DNA of 64,000 bases from an uncultured Alphaproteobacteria bacterium (GTDB lineage Bacteria; Pseudomonadota; Alphaproteobacteria; UBA2966): the NCBI GenBank assembly GCA_958295725.1, contig OY282368.1, forward strand, positions 1,012,501 through 1,076,500, read 5' to 3'. The translations under genes and the position numbers were made by a program. Of the stretch, positions 51,847 to 61,261 are shown piece by piece. Numbering within the stretch: the first letter of the stretch is position 1; each line of letters begins with the position of its first letter. The notes beneath the pieces are model-generated. The model worked only from the letters and a program-made list of their open reading frames with translations. It searched no databases and had not been told where the DNA came from.

Positions 51847-52091
51847 GGACCGGCGTCGCGCGGCGGCGACCGGTCGCGCTCGATCTCCAGGTCGAGCCCG
51901 GCCAGCGGAGAGGATCGCAGCAATTCGGCCAGCGAGGGCTTCGGACGCTTCAGACGGTCGTAGTCGTCCGCCGACAGAAGGACGGCCGCCCGCCGCCCGC
52001 GAACGGTGATCGTCTGCGGGCCGTCCTCGGCGGCTTCGCGCACCAGCGCACTGAACCGCGCCTTGGCTTCCTGCAACTGCCATCTCTGCAT
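51843..52091 (-). CDS. Phd/YefM-type antitoxin
   Basis: An 82-residue antitoxin: W-Q-L-Q-E-A-K-A-R-F-S-A-L-V and T-I-T-V-R-G-R-R-A-A-V-L-L-S-A-D-D-Y are the Phd/YefM dimer and DNA-binding parts. The charged C-terminal tail should bind the PIN toxin encoded just downstream. Confidence 0.92.
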   Translation of the reverse strand: MQRWQLQEAKARFSALVREAAEDGPQTITVRGRRAAVLLSADDYDRLKRPKPSLAELLRSSPLAGLDLEIERDRSPPRDAGP

Positions 52092-52206
52092 GATGCGAAC
52101 CTTTCTGACTAGTCTGACCGGATTGTTGCCCGATCGAGCGGAAAACGCAAGGCCCCCGCTTACGCCGCCAGCCTCCTGTTCAACCCCGTCTCCGGCCGCG
52201 CCACCG

Positions 52207-52593
52207 TCAGCGGTTGGGCAATACGTCGATATCGGGGCATCGCAGGAGCCGTTCGTCCGCCGTCACAAGGGTGAGGTCGAAGACCTTGGCGCTCGCGACG
52301 ATGAACCGGTCCGCCGGGTCCCGGTGTTCGAGGGCGACGCTCCGGCTGGCCATCGCGACGTCGAAGGTCACGGGAACTTCCACGGCCGGCGTGATCGCCA
52401 TCGCCTCGTCGAGCCAGCTCCGAGGGTCGGGTTCGAGCGCGATCCGGCCCCGTTCAGCGAGGATCAGGGCCTCCCACACGCTGATCGGAGAAAGCCGCAA
52501 CTCGTCCGTTCCCGACGAAAGCGCGCGCCTCACGCGGTCGGAAAGCCTGTCCGGGTCGAGCAGAACCCACAACCAGATGTGCGTATCGAGCAG
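52207..52593 (-). CDS. PIN-domain toxin without an obvious canonical start
   Basis: A VapC-like PIN protein of about 128 residues: L-L-D-T-H-I-W-L-W, S-V-W-E-A-L-I-L-A-E, D-P-A-D-R-F-I-V-A-S-A and L-V-T-A-D-E-R-L. The first ATG/GTG/TTG codon of the frame (TTG at 52572) lies after the first catalytic aspartate. A CTG at 52593, two codons after the antitoxin stop in the same frame, is the best start for a full domain. Either a rare start codon is used or the toxin is weakened. Confidence 0.78.
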   Translation of the reverse strand: MLDTHIWLWVLLDPDRLSDRVRRALSSGTDELRLSPISVWEALILAERGRIALEPDPRSWLDEAMAITPAVEVPVTFDVAMASRSVALEHRDPADRFIVASAKVFDLTLVTADERLLRCPDIDVLPNR

Positions 52594-52602
52594 TAACGGC
52601 GC

Positions 52603-52836
52603 TCAGTCGAGCGCTTCCCAATGCGGGGCTTCCACGGCGGGAGCCACGAGGTCGCCGCGGACCGCGCCCGAGCCCTTCATGGCGCCGAGCCACGCGCCGG
52701 GCGACGCCGGCGGCGGGAGGATCCGGGCGACCGGCTTGCCGAAGCGGGTCACCAGAACGGGCTGGCGCGTTTTCGCGACCCGGTCGAGGACCGACAGACA
52801 GGTCGCCTTGAATCTGGATATCTGGATTTCCCGCAT
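52603..52836 (-). CDS. Phd/VapB-type antitoxin
   Basis: A 77-residue antitoxin: I-S-R-F-K-A-T-C-L-S-V-L-D-R-V and V-L-V-T-R-F-G-K-P-V-A-R-I-L-P-P are typical. The C-terminal part is proline/alanine-rich and should wrap the PIN toxin encoded next. It lies 111 bases beyond hsdR on the same strand. Confidence 0.88.
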   Translation of the reverse strand: MREIQISRFKATCLSVLDRVAKTRQPVLVTRFGKPVARILPPPASPGAWLGAMKGSGAVRGDLVAPAVEAPHWEALD

Positions 52837-52947
52837 CGGCGAAACCTACCATGGTCATGGATCATGGTCCAAACAAACCCGTCCGCCGGTCATACCGGAT
52901 ATCTCGCGGCGGACAGCCGGACGCCGACCGTCGTTCGTCCGGGCCGT

Positions 52948-55788
52948 TCACGCCGCCAGCCTTTCGTTCAACTCCGCCATCAGCGGCTGAAGCCGATCCC
53001 CGAACAGCGCGTGCGCGCGGCCGAGGCTGCCGTGCTGGCCGAACCATCCGGTCTCGAAATCCTCCTTCTCGATGGCGAGGCTGGCGGCGATGTGCTCGGC
53101 CATGCGGTCGAGCCACTCGCGTTGTTCCGGCGTGAAGGCGTCGTCGGCGTCGCGTTCGCGGAGCCAGGCTCGATACCGCTCGCGCAACTCGTTGCGATAG
53201 GGTGCGAGCGTCATGGCCGGCATCAGCGCATGGCGCACGAGGTTCACGAGGTCCGCCAACGGCTCGCCGCCGCGCCCCTCGACCTTGTCCGCCTCCGCCG
53301 CCTCGAAGGCGCGCCATAGCTGGACGGGCGTGGCCGAAACGGGCGGGCGGGCCAACGCGTCCCTCAACTCGCGCAGGTCCTTGAGCGACAGTTTGAGCGG
53401 CCGCGCGCCGGCGTAGAGCACCTGAAGCGCTGTCAGCTCGTTCTTGTGTTCCTCGATCCAGGCGCGGAAATCCGTCACCCTGGCCCGCGCCTTCTCGACC
53501 GCCGAGGCGTCGAAACCCGAATGGAGCACGTCATCGACCGTGTGGCGGTCGATGGTCTGTTCGTTCTGCCGGCGGATCTCCAGGATGCGGCGGCGGAAGG
53601 CCGGCTTCATGAAAGGCGTGACGGCGGCGCGCGCCATCTGCCCGGCGGCCTGGGCAACCTGTTCCTCGCTCGGTTCAGGCGTTCCGAACAGCCGTCTGGC
53701 GGCGTCGACCCGCGCGTCGGCGTCGCAGGCGTCGAGCAGGTCGCGGGCGAGCTCGGGGAACGGCTTGCCGCCCGCCAGGTCCTTCAGCTCGGCAAGCTGG
53801 TCCGTCGTGAACGCGCGTTGCAGCCGGGCGAGCCGCCCGGCCAGCGTCGTCAGCGCGTCCGGGTCGGTACCGCCCCGCGCGACGTAATCCAGGACCTGTT
53901 CGAGGGTCTTCGACGGCTGGCGGTTGAGGGTCCGGGAGTCGGTCTTGTCCCGCTCGCACACGCCCACCGCATCGACGACGATGAAGCGGTCCTTGACCTT
54001 CGCGCTCGGGGTGACCGCGCGCAGCTTGTCCGGCGAGACGACGCGGACGCCCCGGCCCTTCATCTGCTCGAAGAAGGCGGCCGATTTGACGTTGCGCATG
54101 AAGAACACGCACTCGATCGGCTTCACGTCGGTGCCGGTGGAGATCATGTCCACCGTGACGGCGATGCGCGGGAAGAAGCCGGTGCGGAACTGGGCGAGTA
54201 TCTCGTCCGGGGTCAGGCTGTCGGTCTTCACCCATTCGACTGTCCCGGTCTCGCTTCCGTCGTCCCCGGTGACGGTCTTCGCGACCTTGGTGAAGCCGGT
54301 GCGGTAGGTGATCTTGCGGCAGAAGTCGTTTCCTTGCTCGAACACCTCGCGGGCGATGCGGACGATATCGTCGGCGTGCGAGTCGTCCTTGGCGAAGATC
54401 AGGGTCTTCGGCGCTTCCGTCCGGCCCGGAAACGCCTCGGGCAGCACCTTGTCGCGGAACTGGCGAAGGACGGTCCTGATCTGGCTTTCCGAGACCACGT
54501 CGCGGTCGAGTTCGTTCGCGGTGTAGGTGAGGTCCTCGCTCAGCAGCTGTAGCCGCTCCGAGCGGGTCAGCTTGTGGCGCACGTCCACATAGACGCCGCC
54601 GTCGCCGGCCTTGACGGTCGCGCCGCGCTCGGTGACCTCCGTCCGGATACGCCAGACGTCGAAATCCACGTTCACGCCGTCGACCACCGCCTCGTCATGG
54701 CCGTACTGCATGACGAGATTCTGCTTGAAGAACCCGACGGTCTTGCCGGCGGGCGTGGCGGTCAGCCCGATCATGAAGGAATCGAAGTAGAGCAATACTT
54801 GGCTCCACAGGTCGTAGATCGAGCGATGGCACTCGTCCACGACGACGAAATCGAAGAACTCCGGCGGCACCGCGGCGTTGTAGGCCACGTCCGGCGGCTC
54901 GCCGCGCCACGGCGGGGCGGCGTCGAAGGCGGAGCCCTCCTCGTCGCCGGCGTCGAACTCCGGATCGCCCTTGAGCATCGAGTAGAGGCGCTGAATCGTG
55001 GTGACGACCACGTTGGCGGCGGGGTTGATCGAATTGGCCGAGAGCCGCTGGACGGTGTAGAGCGCCGGGAACTTGCGCGGGTCGTCGGGCGGCGTGAAGT
55101 TGGCGAACTCGTCTTCCGTCTGCCGGCCGAGATTGCTCCGGTCCACCAGGAACAGGATGCGCCTGGCGCCGCCGAACTTGAGCAGGCGGTAGGCGACGTT
55201 GACGGCGGTGAAGGTCTTGCCGGAACCGGTCGCCATCTGGATCAGGGCGCGCGGATGGGCGCCGGCGAAGGACTCCTCCAGATTGCGGATGGCGCGGGCC
55301 TGGACGGACCAGAGGCGCGATTCGTCGAGCGGCGGAAGCTCCTTCAATTTGGCGCGCAACTGCATCGGCCGCGCGATCAAGTCGGCGAGCGTCTCGGGTC
55401 TCGGGAAGTTGAACACCTGCCGGCCGCGCGGCGCCGGGTCGAGGCCGTTGGTGAAGTACGTCACCGAACCGTTGGATTCGAACAGGAACGGCAGAGGGCG
55501 GTGGCGCGCGGGCAGGTCGTCGGGCAGGCCGGCGGCGTATTTGGCGGATTGTTCCTCGACGCCGGCGAACGCGCCCGATGCCTTGGCCTCGATCGCCCCG
55601 GCGGCCTCGCGGTCGAGGTAAAGCACGTAGTCCGCCGCGCCGAAACCCGGCTTCATCGGAAACTCGCGCACGGCGATGCCGCGACCGGCCGTGAGATCGA
55701 GTTCCTCGCGGCTTTGAACCAGCCAGCCGGCCGCCGCGAGATTCGCGTCGATGTCGCGCCGCGCCCTCCGTTCGGGCGTGCCTGTCAT
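52948..55788 (-). CDS. hsdR: Type I restriction enzyme R subunit (HsdR)
   Basis: The motor/nuclease subunit (946 residues) of a type I restriction system. The N-terminal nuclease has G-A-A-D-Y-V-L-Y and E-A-K-A-S-G (PD...ExK type). The helicase follows: M-A-T-G-S-G-K-T-F-T, V-V-D-E-C-H-R-S-I, G-L-T-A-T-P, then S-T-G-T-D-V-K-P and K-G-R-G-V-R-V. The C-terminal helical region ends with a subunit-docking segment. The ATG at 55788 follows an unlikely upstream frame. No hsdM and only a fragment of hsdS are present in the window, so it appears to be an orphan. Confidence 0.93.
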   Translation of the reverse strand: MTGTPERRARRDIDANLAAAGWLVQSREELDLTAGRGIAVREFPMKPGFGAADYVLYLDREAAGAIEAKASGAFAGVEEQSAKYAAGLPDDLPARHRPLPFLFESNGSVTYFTNGLDPAPRGRQVFNFPRPETLADLIARPMQLRAKLKELPPLDESRLWSVQARAIRNLEESFAGAHPRALIQMATGSGKTFTAVNVAYRLLKFGGARRILFLVDRSNLGRQTEDEFANFTPPDDPRKFPALYTVQRLSANSINPAANVVVTTIQRLYSMLKGDPEFDAGDEEGSAFDAAPPWRGEPPDVAYNAAVPPEFFDFVVVDECHRSIYDLWSQVLLYFDSFMIGLTATPAGKTVGFFKQNLVMQYGHDEAVVDGVNVDFDVWRIRTEVTERGATVKAGDGGVYVDVRHKLTRSERLQLLSEDLTYTANELDRDVVSESQIRTVLRQFRDKVLPEAFPGRTEAPKTLIFAKDDSHADDIVRIAREVFEQGNDFCRKITYRTGFTKVAKTVTGDDGSETGTVEWVKTDSLTPDEILAQFRTGFFPRIAVTVDMISTGTDVKPIECVFFMRNVKSAAFFEQMKGRGVRVVSPDKLRAVTPSAKVKDRFIVVDAVGVCERDKTDSRTLNRQPSKTLEQVLDYVARGGTDPDALTTLAGRLARLQRAFTTDQLAELKDLAGGKPFPELARDLLDACDADARVDAARRLFGTPEPSEEQVAQAAGQMARAAVTPFMKPAFRRRILEIRRQNEQTIDRHTVDDVLHSGFDASAVEKARARVTDFRAWIEEHKNELTALQVLYAGARPLKLSLKDLRELRDALARPPVSATPVQLWRAFEAAEADKVEGRGGEPLADLVNLVRHALMPAMTLAPYRNELRERYRAWLRERDADDAFTPEQREWLDRMAEHIAASLAIEKEDFETGWFGQHGSLGRAHALFGDRLQPLMAELNERLAA

Positions 55789-55983
55789 GTCACCGTATTT
55801 CCGGGTTTGTGCGAACGCTCGGATACCTCCGGAGCGCATTGAAACCGAGAAGCGAGACACGGTTGAGGTCGTCGATGTTCATGCCGTTCATGCTTCTCCC
55901 CCTCTCCGCCTTGCCCGTCGCGGCGGATTTTCACGCCTTCGCCCGCGCCGGGCGCGCCCGTTCGCGGCACGGCGACCGCGATT

Positions 55984-58080
55984 CTACCGTGTGTCGCGCC
56001 CCTTCCCACCCAGCGCCAGAAGGACGAAGGCGTGGACCAGGGCGATTTCGTCCAGGCGATCGAACCGGCCGGCGGCGCCCCCGTGGCCCGCTTCCATGTT
56101 CGTCTTCAGGAGGACGGGGTTGTCGCCGGTCTTGAGGGCGCGGAGCCTGGCGATCCACTTGGCCGGCTCCCAGTAGGTGACGCGCGGGTCGGAGAGGCCG
56201 GCTGTCGCCAGGATCGGCGGGTACGCCCGGGCCGCGACGTTGTCGTAGGGCGAGTAGCCGCGGATACGCGTGCGGGCGCCGGCGTCCGCGACGGGGTTGC
56301 CCCACTCGACCCACTCGGGTGGGGTGAGGGGCAGCGACTCGTCGGACATCGTGTTGAGCACGTCGACGAACGGGACTTCCGCGACGGCCGCGCCGAACAG
56401 GTCGGGCCGCGTGTTGATCGCCGCGCCGACGAGCATGCCGCCGGCGCTGCCGCCGTGCGCCGCGATGCGTCCCCTGGCGGTGTACTTCCGGTCGATCAGC
56501 GCCTCGGCCGCCGAGACGAAGTCCTTGAACGTGTTCGCCTTGTTTTCGAGCTTGCCGTCCCGGTACCAGCGGTATCCCCGTTCCATGCCGCCGCGGACAT
56601 GGGCGATGGCGTAAACGAAACCGCGGTCGACCAGGCTGAACCGGTGGGGCGAGAACGAGGCGGGAGCGCTCAGGCCGTAGGCGCCGTAGCCGTAGAGGAG
56701 CAGGGGGGCGGAACCGTCCTCCGCCACGTCGCGTCGGCGCAGGACGGAGACCGGTATCCGGGCCCCGTCGTAACCCGTCGCGTCGAAGCGGCGGACGACG
56801 TAGGCGGCGGGGTCGTGGCCGCTCGGGATCTCCTGTTCCTTGCGCAGCGCGCGTTCCCGCGACTCCATGTCGAAATCGAACGTGCGCGTCGGCGTCGCCG
56901 GCGAGCCGCAGGTGAACCGCAGGGTCGCCGTGTCGTATTCGAAGCCGCGTTCGAGCCCGAGGTCGTAGGCCTCTTCGTCGAAGTCGATCGCGTACTCCTC
57001 CCCGCCTCGCAGCGGGCGCACGACGATGCGGGGGAGGGCGTCCGCCCGCTCCAGCCGGACGAGGAAGTCGCGGAAGAGGAGGAGGCGGACGATCGTTCGT
57101 CCCGGCTCGTGGGGAACGACGTCCCGCCAATGGGCGCGGCCGGGGGCCGCGACCGGCGCCTCGGAGATCTTGTAGTCCTCGGCGCCGTCGGCGTTGGTGA
57201 GGACGAGGAACCGGTCGCCGTCGTCGCCGATCGAGTAATCGACGCCCGGTTCGCGGGCGGCGACGACGACCGGGTCGTCGGTCGGGGACGACGCGGGAAC
57301 GATGCGGAGTTCGGACGTGAGCGCGTGGTCGCGCGAGGCGATCACGACGAACCGGCCGCTTTCCGTTTCGTCGAGATCGACGAAGAATCCGGGGTCCGGT
57401 TCCCGGTGGACGACGGCGTCGCTCCCCGGGTCGTCGCCGAGACGGTGGCGCAGCACCTTGTTCGGCCGACGGTATTCGTCGAGCGCCGTGTAGAAGATCG
57501 TTCGGCCGTCCGCCGCCCAGACGAAGTCGCCGTGGGCGGAGGAGGTCACGGTTTCGAGGTCGCGGCCGGTCTGCGAGTCCCGAATCAGGAGCTCGTGGTG
57601 CTCGGACCCGTCGCGGTCCACGGTGAAGGCGACGAGGCCGTGGCCGGGACCGTGGCGGCACCGCGCCACGCGGAAGTAGCTCGAGGATTCGGCCTCCCGG
57701 TCGCCGTCGACCAGGACTTCCTCGATGTCCGATCCTCGCCGGCGCCGGCAATACGCCGGATGCTGGCCTCCCTTCGCGTAGCGCCGGTAGTACGAATAGC
57801 CGCCGTCGGGGAAGGGGACGGATTCGTCGTCCTGCTTCAGGCGGGCCTTCAACTCCGCGAACAGCGTCCGTCGCAGGTCGGCGGCGGGTTCCAGCACCGA
57901 GTCGGCGTAGGCGTTCTCCGCCTCGAGATGCCGGCGGATCGCGGGAGAGAGGCGGGAAGGGTCGCGCGTCGCCTCCCGCCAGTTCGGGTCTCGCAGCCAC
58001 GCGTAGGGGTCCTCGTCGACGCGCCCGCGGCGCTCGGCGACCGGGGGAGGCGAGGGGCTGTCATTGAATCGTTCCGGCAC
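55984..58080 (-). CDS. ptrB: Oligopeptidase B (S9 family)
   Basis: A serine peptidase of about 698 residues that cuts short peptides after basic residues. The beta-propeller part starts at D-P-Y-A-W-L-R-D. The alpha/beta-hydrolase part has Y-G-Y-G-A-Y-G, the nucleophile in G-G-S-A-G-G-M, aspartate in S-D-P-R-V-T-Y-W-E-P, and histidine in E-A-G-H-G-G. I prefer the GTG at 58080, which gives a normal length; an ATG at 58197 adds 39 basic residues and begins in the tandem repeat at the end of the previous gene. Confidence 0.9.
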   Translation of the reverse strand: MPERFNDSPSPPPVAERRGRVDEDPYAWLRDPNWREATRDPSRLSPAIRRHLEAENAYADSVLEPAADLRRTLFAELKARLKQDDESVPFPDGGYSYYRRYAKGGQHPAYCRRRRGSDIEEVLVDGDREAESSSYFRVARCRHGPGHGLVAFTVDRDGSEHHELLIRDSQTGRDLETVTSSAHGDFVWAADGRTIFYTALDEYRRPNKVLRHRLGDDPGSDAVVHREPDPGFFVDLDETESGRFVVIASRDHALTSELRIVPASSPTDDPVVVAAREPGVDYSIGDDGDRFLVLTNADGAEDYKISEAPVAAPGRAHWRDVVPHEPGRTIVRLLLFRDFLVRLERADALPRIVVRPLRGGEEYAIDFDEEAYDLGLERGFEYDTATLRFTCGSPATPTRTFDFDMESRERALRKEQEIPSGHDPAAYVVRRFDATGYDGARIPVSVLRRRDVAEDGSAPLLLYGYGAYGLSAPASFSPHRFSLVDRGFVYAIAHVRGGMERGYRWYRDGKLENKANTFKDFVSAAEALIDRKYTARGRIAAHGGSAGGMLVGAAINTRPDLFGAAVAEVPFVDVLNTMSDESLPLTPPEWVEWGNPVADAGARTRIRGYSPYDNVAARAYPPILATAGLSDPRVTYWEPAKWIARLRALKTGDNPVLLKTNMEAGHGGAAGRFDRLDEIALVHAFVLLALGGKGRDTR

Positions 58081-58178
58081 GACCGTTCCCGTTATGGCGA
58101 CCGGCCGGCGCCGCCACCGGGTCGCCGATGCTCTTCCGGCTGACGTCCGCGTCGGCGCGTCGGGTAGCCGCAGACACT

Positions 58179-58218
58179 TTCTATGGAAACTCTCCATCTT
58201 CTATGGAAACTCTCCATC
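58179..58218. repeat. Tandem duplication of a 20-bp unit
   Basis: Two exact copies of a 20-bp unit (core CTATGGAAACTCTCC) span the stop codon of the AIPR gene. The duplication supplies a spare stop and the upstream ATG of the peptidase frame. Confidence 0.9.
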
Positions 58219-60261
58219 GTATCCTTCTTCCTGTAGTTTCAGGAGAGTTTTCACCACTCTCTCGGACTGTGCCGGGGACGGAACCTTTCGCGGGATCTGC
58301 GCCGCCAGCGTCAGTATTCCTGTTTCCGTATGCGTCAACAACCTGCGTTTCCGTCCCCATGCGAGAGCATCCGCCCAGAATTCGGGTCCAGCCTCGGTAA
58401 CGGAAATCTGTGCCTCGATGCTTCCAAGTTGTTTCTGTTCCCGGCGAGCAGCGCGAGCCGCTGCATTCTCTTCCTCGATGGAAATCAGTTCGTCGAGAAA
58501 TTCTTTGGGCCACTCGATTTCGAGCTTGGAGGCACGGTCCCAGCACGCCTGCTTCTTTGCCCATTCGGTCACGTTGCTGATTGTCGAGGGTGGATTGACC
58601 AGCACTCGATGCACTGCTTCCGCGACACGAGCCAATCCGGACTCCATGGCGTCGTTTGGAGCCTGACGGTCCCAGATGGGCTGGAAATCGACCGCGCATT
58701 TCATCTCGCCCACATCATGGGCCATTTTCGCGATGGCATAAGCGACGACGTTGGCTCGGTATCCGCCCTTATACCAAGGCTGGCCCGAAACGATCTTCTC
58801 GCATGCCCTGAAGACGATCGCCTTCGCCACGGCTTCGCGATACCACGCCTCGTTGAACCTGTCGGGCTCCTTTTGCCAGGCCTCGCCGATATCCTTGGCG
58901 AAGAGCGCGAAGTTCTTCTGCGCTCCGAGGCTGACCCTGTGGGGATAGCGGTGCCAGACGTTCAGAAACTTGGCAAGGTCCGTTTTCGACAACAGCTGCG
59001 AGCGCGGATTCTCGAGGTCGAACTTCCTGCGTTTGGCAGTCGTCAGGAGAGCGCGCGCATCCGCATATTGCCCCCGTGCCCGCTCGTAGAACCACTTGGA
59101 CTGGCGAAACGTGCCGTCGGGCGACGGGGCATAGATTCGGCGGGAAAACTCTTCCATCCGGATGTGAAACGGATGGTTGGCGAAGAAATCCGCCGCGTTC
59201 ACGCGATTCTGGCTATTGGCGTATTCCGATATCTTCGGAACGATTACCTCGGCCTGTTTGGGGCCCACGACGGAGAGCTTCATCTGAACGAAGAGTTGAG
59301 ACAGATCGACCTTGCCGCGATGGGCGACGTGAATGGACGCGGTGGTCTGCCCTCCGTTCACGATCTGGAAATTCTTCAGGCGCCGAAGGAGTCGGCGCCC
59401 TTCCACCTCGTCCACCGCTATGGCCTCGGCGGTCGCGGTAATGCCGTTGTTGTAGGCGAAGAACATCGACGGTTCGGTTTCGAGAGTCTTCCTGATCCCC
59501 TTGTTGACCTTGCCGCGGGCCTGCAGGAAGACCCTGACGTTCTGTTCCAGAAGGCGCGCGCCCCAGCGGTCGTAGATGTTCGCCAGGACCGGCCCGGGGA
59601 CGACCGTAAGATACGATTCATGACCGGCTTGCTGCGCTGGAAGAACGACAAGCGCGCCGCCGAAATCCTGCTCCAGATCTATGTTGATGTCCTCCCGGCC
59701 GTGTCCCATCGTCGCGAACCTGTGCAGGCGTCGGATGTCCCAGACGCTGTAGGTGACGGTCCTTTCGTCCAGTTCCTCCGCGTCGCGCCTGTCGACCCGG
59801 TCGCTCAACTCGCGGTTGCTGATAAGGAAGAAGCGCACCTTGTCGACCGCGCTCCAACGCCGGGCGATCAGGTCGGCGAGTCCGAAGGCCGGGCTCGTCT
59901 CCTCCAGCGCGTTGCGCCAATCCGGATCGAGGGCCTTCCGCAGGAAATTCAGCAGGCGACGAAAGATGGCGTTCATCTCGGTTTCCACTAGGCGCCCGGT
60001 CTCCCGGGCCTGATGAAAATCCGAAACGATGAGGCTGAGCGTCCCCGAATCGCTGTCTATCGGGTCTCCGCCGTAACCGTCGACCCTGATCCCCCTTCCC
60101 GGCGCGACGAAGGCGGCCCGATCCGCAGTCTCGATCTCGCCGGCATCGGTCAGATGTTCGCAGAACCTCTCGAAGAAGACGTCCTCAGCGAACTCTCCTT
60201 CCGCGTCGGACTGGCCGACGATCTCCTGGAAGAAGTCCTGCGCGAACTCGTCAACCGTCAT
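58201..60261 (-). CDS. AIPR family (abortive-infection phage resistance) protein
   Basis: A 686-residue AIPR (PF10592-like) protein. Typical segments: F-F-A-Y-N-N-G-I-T-A-T-A, then F-Q-I-V-N-G-G-Q-T-T-A-S-I, and V-P-K-I-S-E-Y-A-N-S-Q-N-R-V-N-A-A-D-F. AIPR proteins were first linked to lactococcal abortive infection and are frequent in restriction-like clusters with Z1 proteins. The ATG at 60261 with a GGGAGAGG ribosome site is chosen over a TTG at 60288. It overlaps the preceding gene by 11 bases, so it is coupled to it. Confidence 0.88.
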   Translation of the reverse strand: MTVDEFAQDFFQEIVGQSDAEGEFAEDVFFERFCEHLTDAGEIETADRAAFVAPGRGIRVDGYGGDPIDSDSGTLSLIVSDFHQARETGRLVETEMNAIFRRLLNFLRKALDPDWRNALEETSPAFGLADLIARRWSAVDKVRFFLISNRELSDRVDRRDAEELDERTVTYSVWDIRRLHRFATMGHGREDINIDLEQDFGGALVVLPAQQAGHESYLTVVPGPVLANIYDRWGARLLEQNVRVFLQARGKVNKGIRKTLETEPSMFFAYNNGITATAEAIAVDEVEGRRLLRRLKNFQIVNGGQTTASIHVAHRGKVDLSQLFVQMKLSVVGPKQAEVIVPKISEYANSQNRVNAADFFANHPFHIRMEEFSRRIYAPSPDGTFRQSKWFYERARGQYADARALLTTAKRRKFDLENPRSQLLSKTDLAKFLNVWHRYPHRVSLGAQKNFALFAKDIGEAWQKEPDRFNEAWYREAVAKAIVFRACEKIVSGQPWYKGGYRANVVAYAIAKMAHDVGEMKCAVDFQPIWDRQAPNDAMESGLARVAEAVHRVLVNPPSTISNVTEWAKKQACWDRASKLEIEWPKEFLDELISIEEENAAARAARREQKQLGSIEAQISVTEAGPEFWADALAWGRKRRLLTHTETGILTLAAQIPRKVPSPAQSERVVKTLLKLQEEGYDGEFP

Positions 60262-61261
60262 CGTCCTCTCCCGATATCGCTTCGACAAGCGCCGCCGCTT
60301 CGACCCGGAACGGCTCGCAGTCCCGCAGGGAAATCGAGTACCGCAGGTTCGAGACTCCGCGCGGCAACATGGACGGCACGACTCGCGGAAATCCTTCGCG
60401 AACCTCGAACAGGTGTTCGCGTCCGAGAATCCAGCGTCTGTCCGAATAGTCGTCCGTCCACTCGAATCCGGCGGCCGTCAACCGTTCTTCGAGCAGGTCC
60501 ACGGCGGCCATGTCGCATTCCGCGAACATCTCGCGGAGATCGCTCGCGACCTCCGTGATGGTGACCGCGCCCGCCGCGTCCGGTCCGCCGGCGCTCACCT
60601 CCGCCACATGCAGGAACAGGGTGGTCACGCCGCTCGAATCCAGTTGATGCTCCGAGGAGACGGCGACATGGGGCGCTGCAGCGCCGCGCCGCGTCTTCGC
60701 CTCGACGCATATCCCGCCGATCTCGAAATCCTTGGGCGAGTCCAGCGGACCCGTCCAGCACTTCACCGCTTCCGCACCGCCGAGAGCGGGAACGAGGCGC
60801 TTTCCGAGCACGCCGAGTTCGCCCAGAAGGCCCTTCTGTTCCTCGTCGGTTAACCGTCCGTCGCGAGCGCCCGTGAGCAACCTGTGCCACCGCCAGGTCC
60901 GCGCGAGAAAGCGCTGCATCGCCTGCTCCTCGGTCCTCGCCAGACCTGTCGCCGTCACGATATCGAGACAGAGGCGATGGAAGATTTCTCGTTGTTCCCT
61001 GTCCACAAGCCGAATGACGAGCCAGTCGTGCGGTTCGTCGGCCGGAGCATGGACGTCGACCCGCAGCCCCCGCAGTCTCGGCAATCGATGCGGAGCCTTG
61101 ATCTCCTTGCGGTGCTGCAGGATCAGTAGACAGTTCCTGTCGGCGTCCACGGCCCAGAACACGCCCCAGGGCAGCGCCGGATCCACCCGCCGGGCGCTGA
61201 CGCTGGGCACCTGATCGGGTGGCGCAATTTCCTTCCAGGGATCGCCCGGATCAGCAGTCAT
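60251..61261 (-). CDS. PD-(D/E)XK motif protein (DUF4420 type)
   Basis: A 336-residue predicted nuclease. The core reads G-L-L-G-E-L-G-V-L, then W-T-G-P, K-D-F-E-I-G-G-I-C-V-E-A-K-T-R, giving the D...ExK acids; this order is characteristic of DUF4420-type proteins associated with Z1/AIPR clusters. It overlaps the Z1 gene and the AIPR gene at its two ends, so the three are one transcription unit. It is the probable cutting subunit of the cluster. Confidence 0.85.
   Translation of the reverse strand: MTADPGDPWKEIAPPDQVPSVSARRVDPALPWGVFWAVDADRNCLLILQHRKEIKAPHRLPRLRGLRVDVHAPADEPHDWLVIRLVDREQREIFHRLCLDIVTATGLARTEEQAMQRFLARTWRWHRLLTGARDGRLTDEEQKGLLGELGVLGKRLVPALGGAEAVKCWTGPLDSPKDFEIGGICVEAKTRRGAAAPHVAVSSEHQLDSSGVTTLFLHVAEVSAGGPDAAGAVTITEVASDLREMFAECDMAAVDLLEERLTAAGFEWTDDYSDRRWILGREHLFEVREGFPRVVPSMLPRGVSNLRYSISLRDCEPFRVEAAALVEAISGEDDDG

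Noticed and set aside
52948..55860. HsdR start at 55860
   Set aside because: The extra 24 residues do not resemble HsdR N termini; the ATG at 55788 leads straight into conserved sequence.
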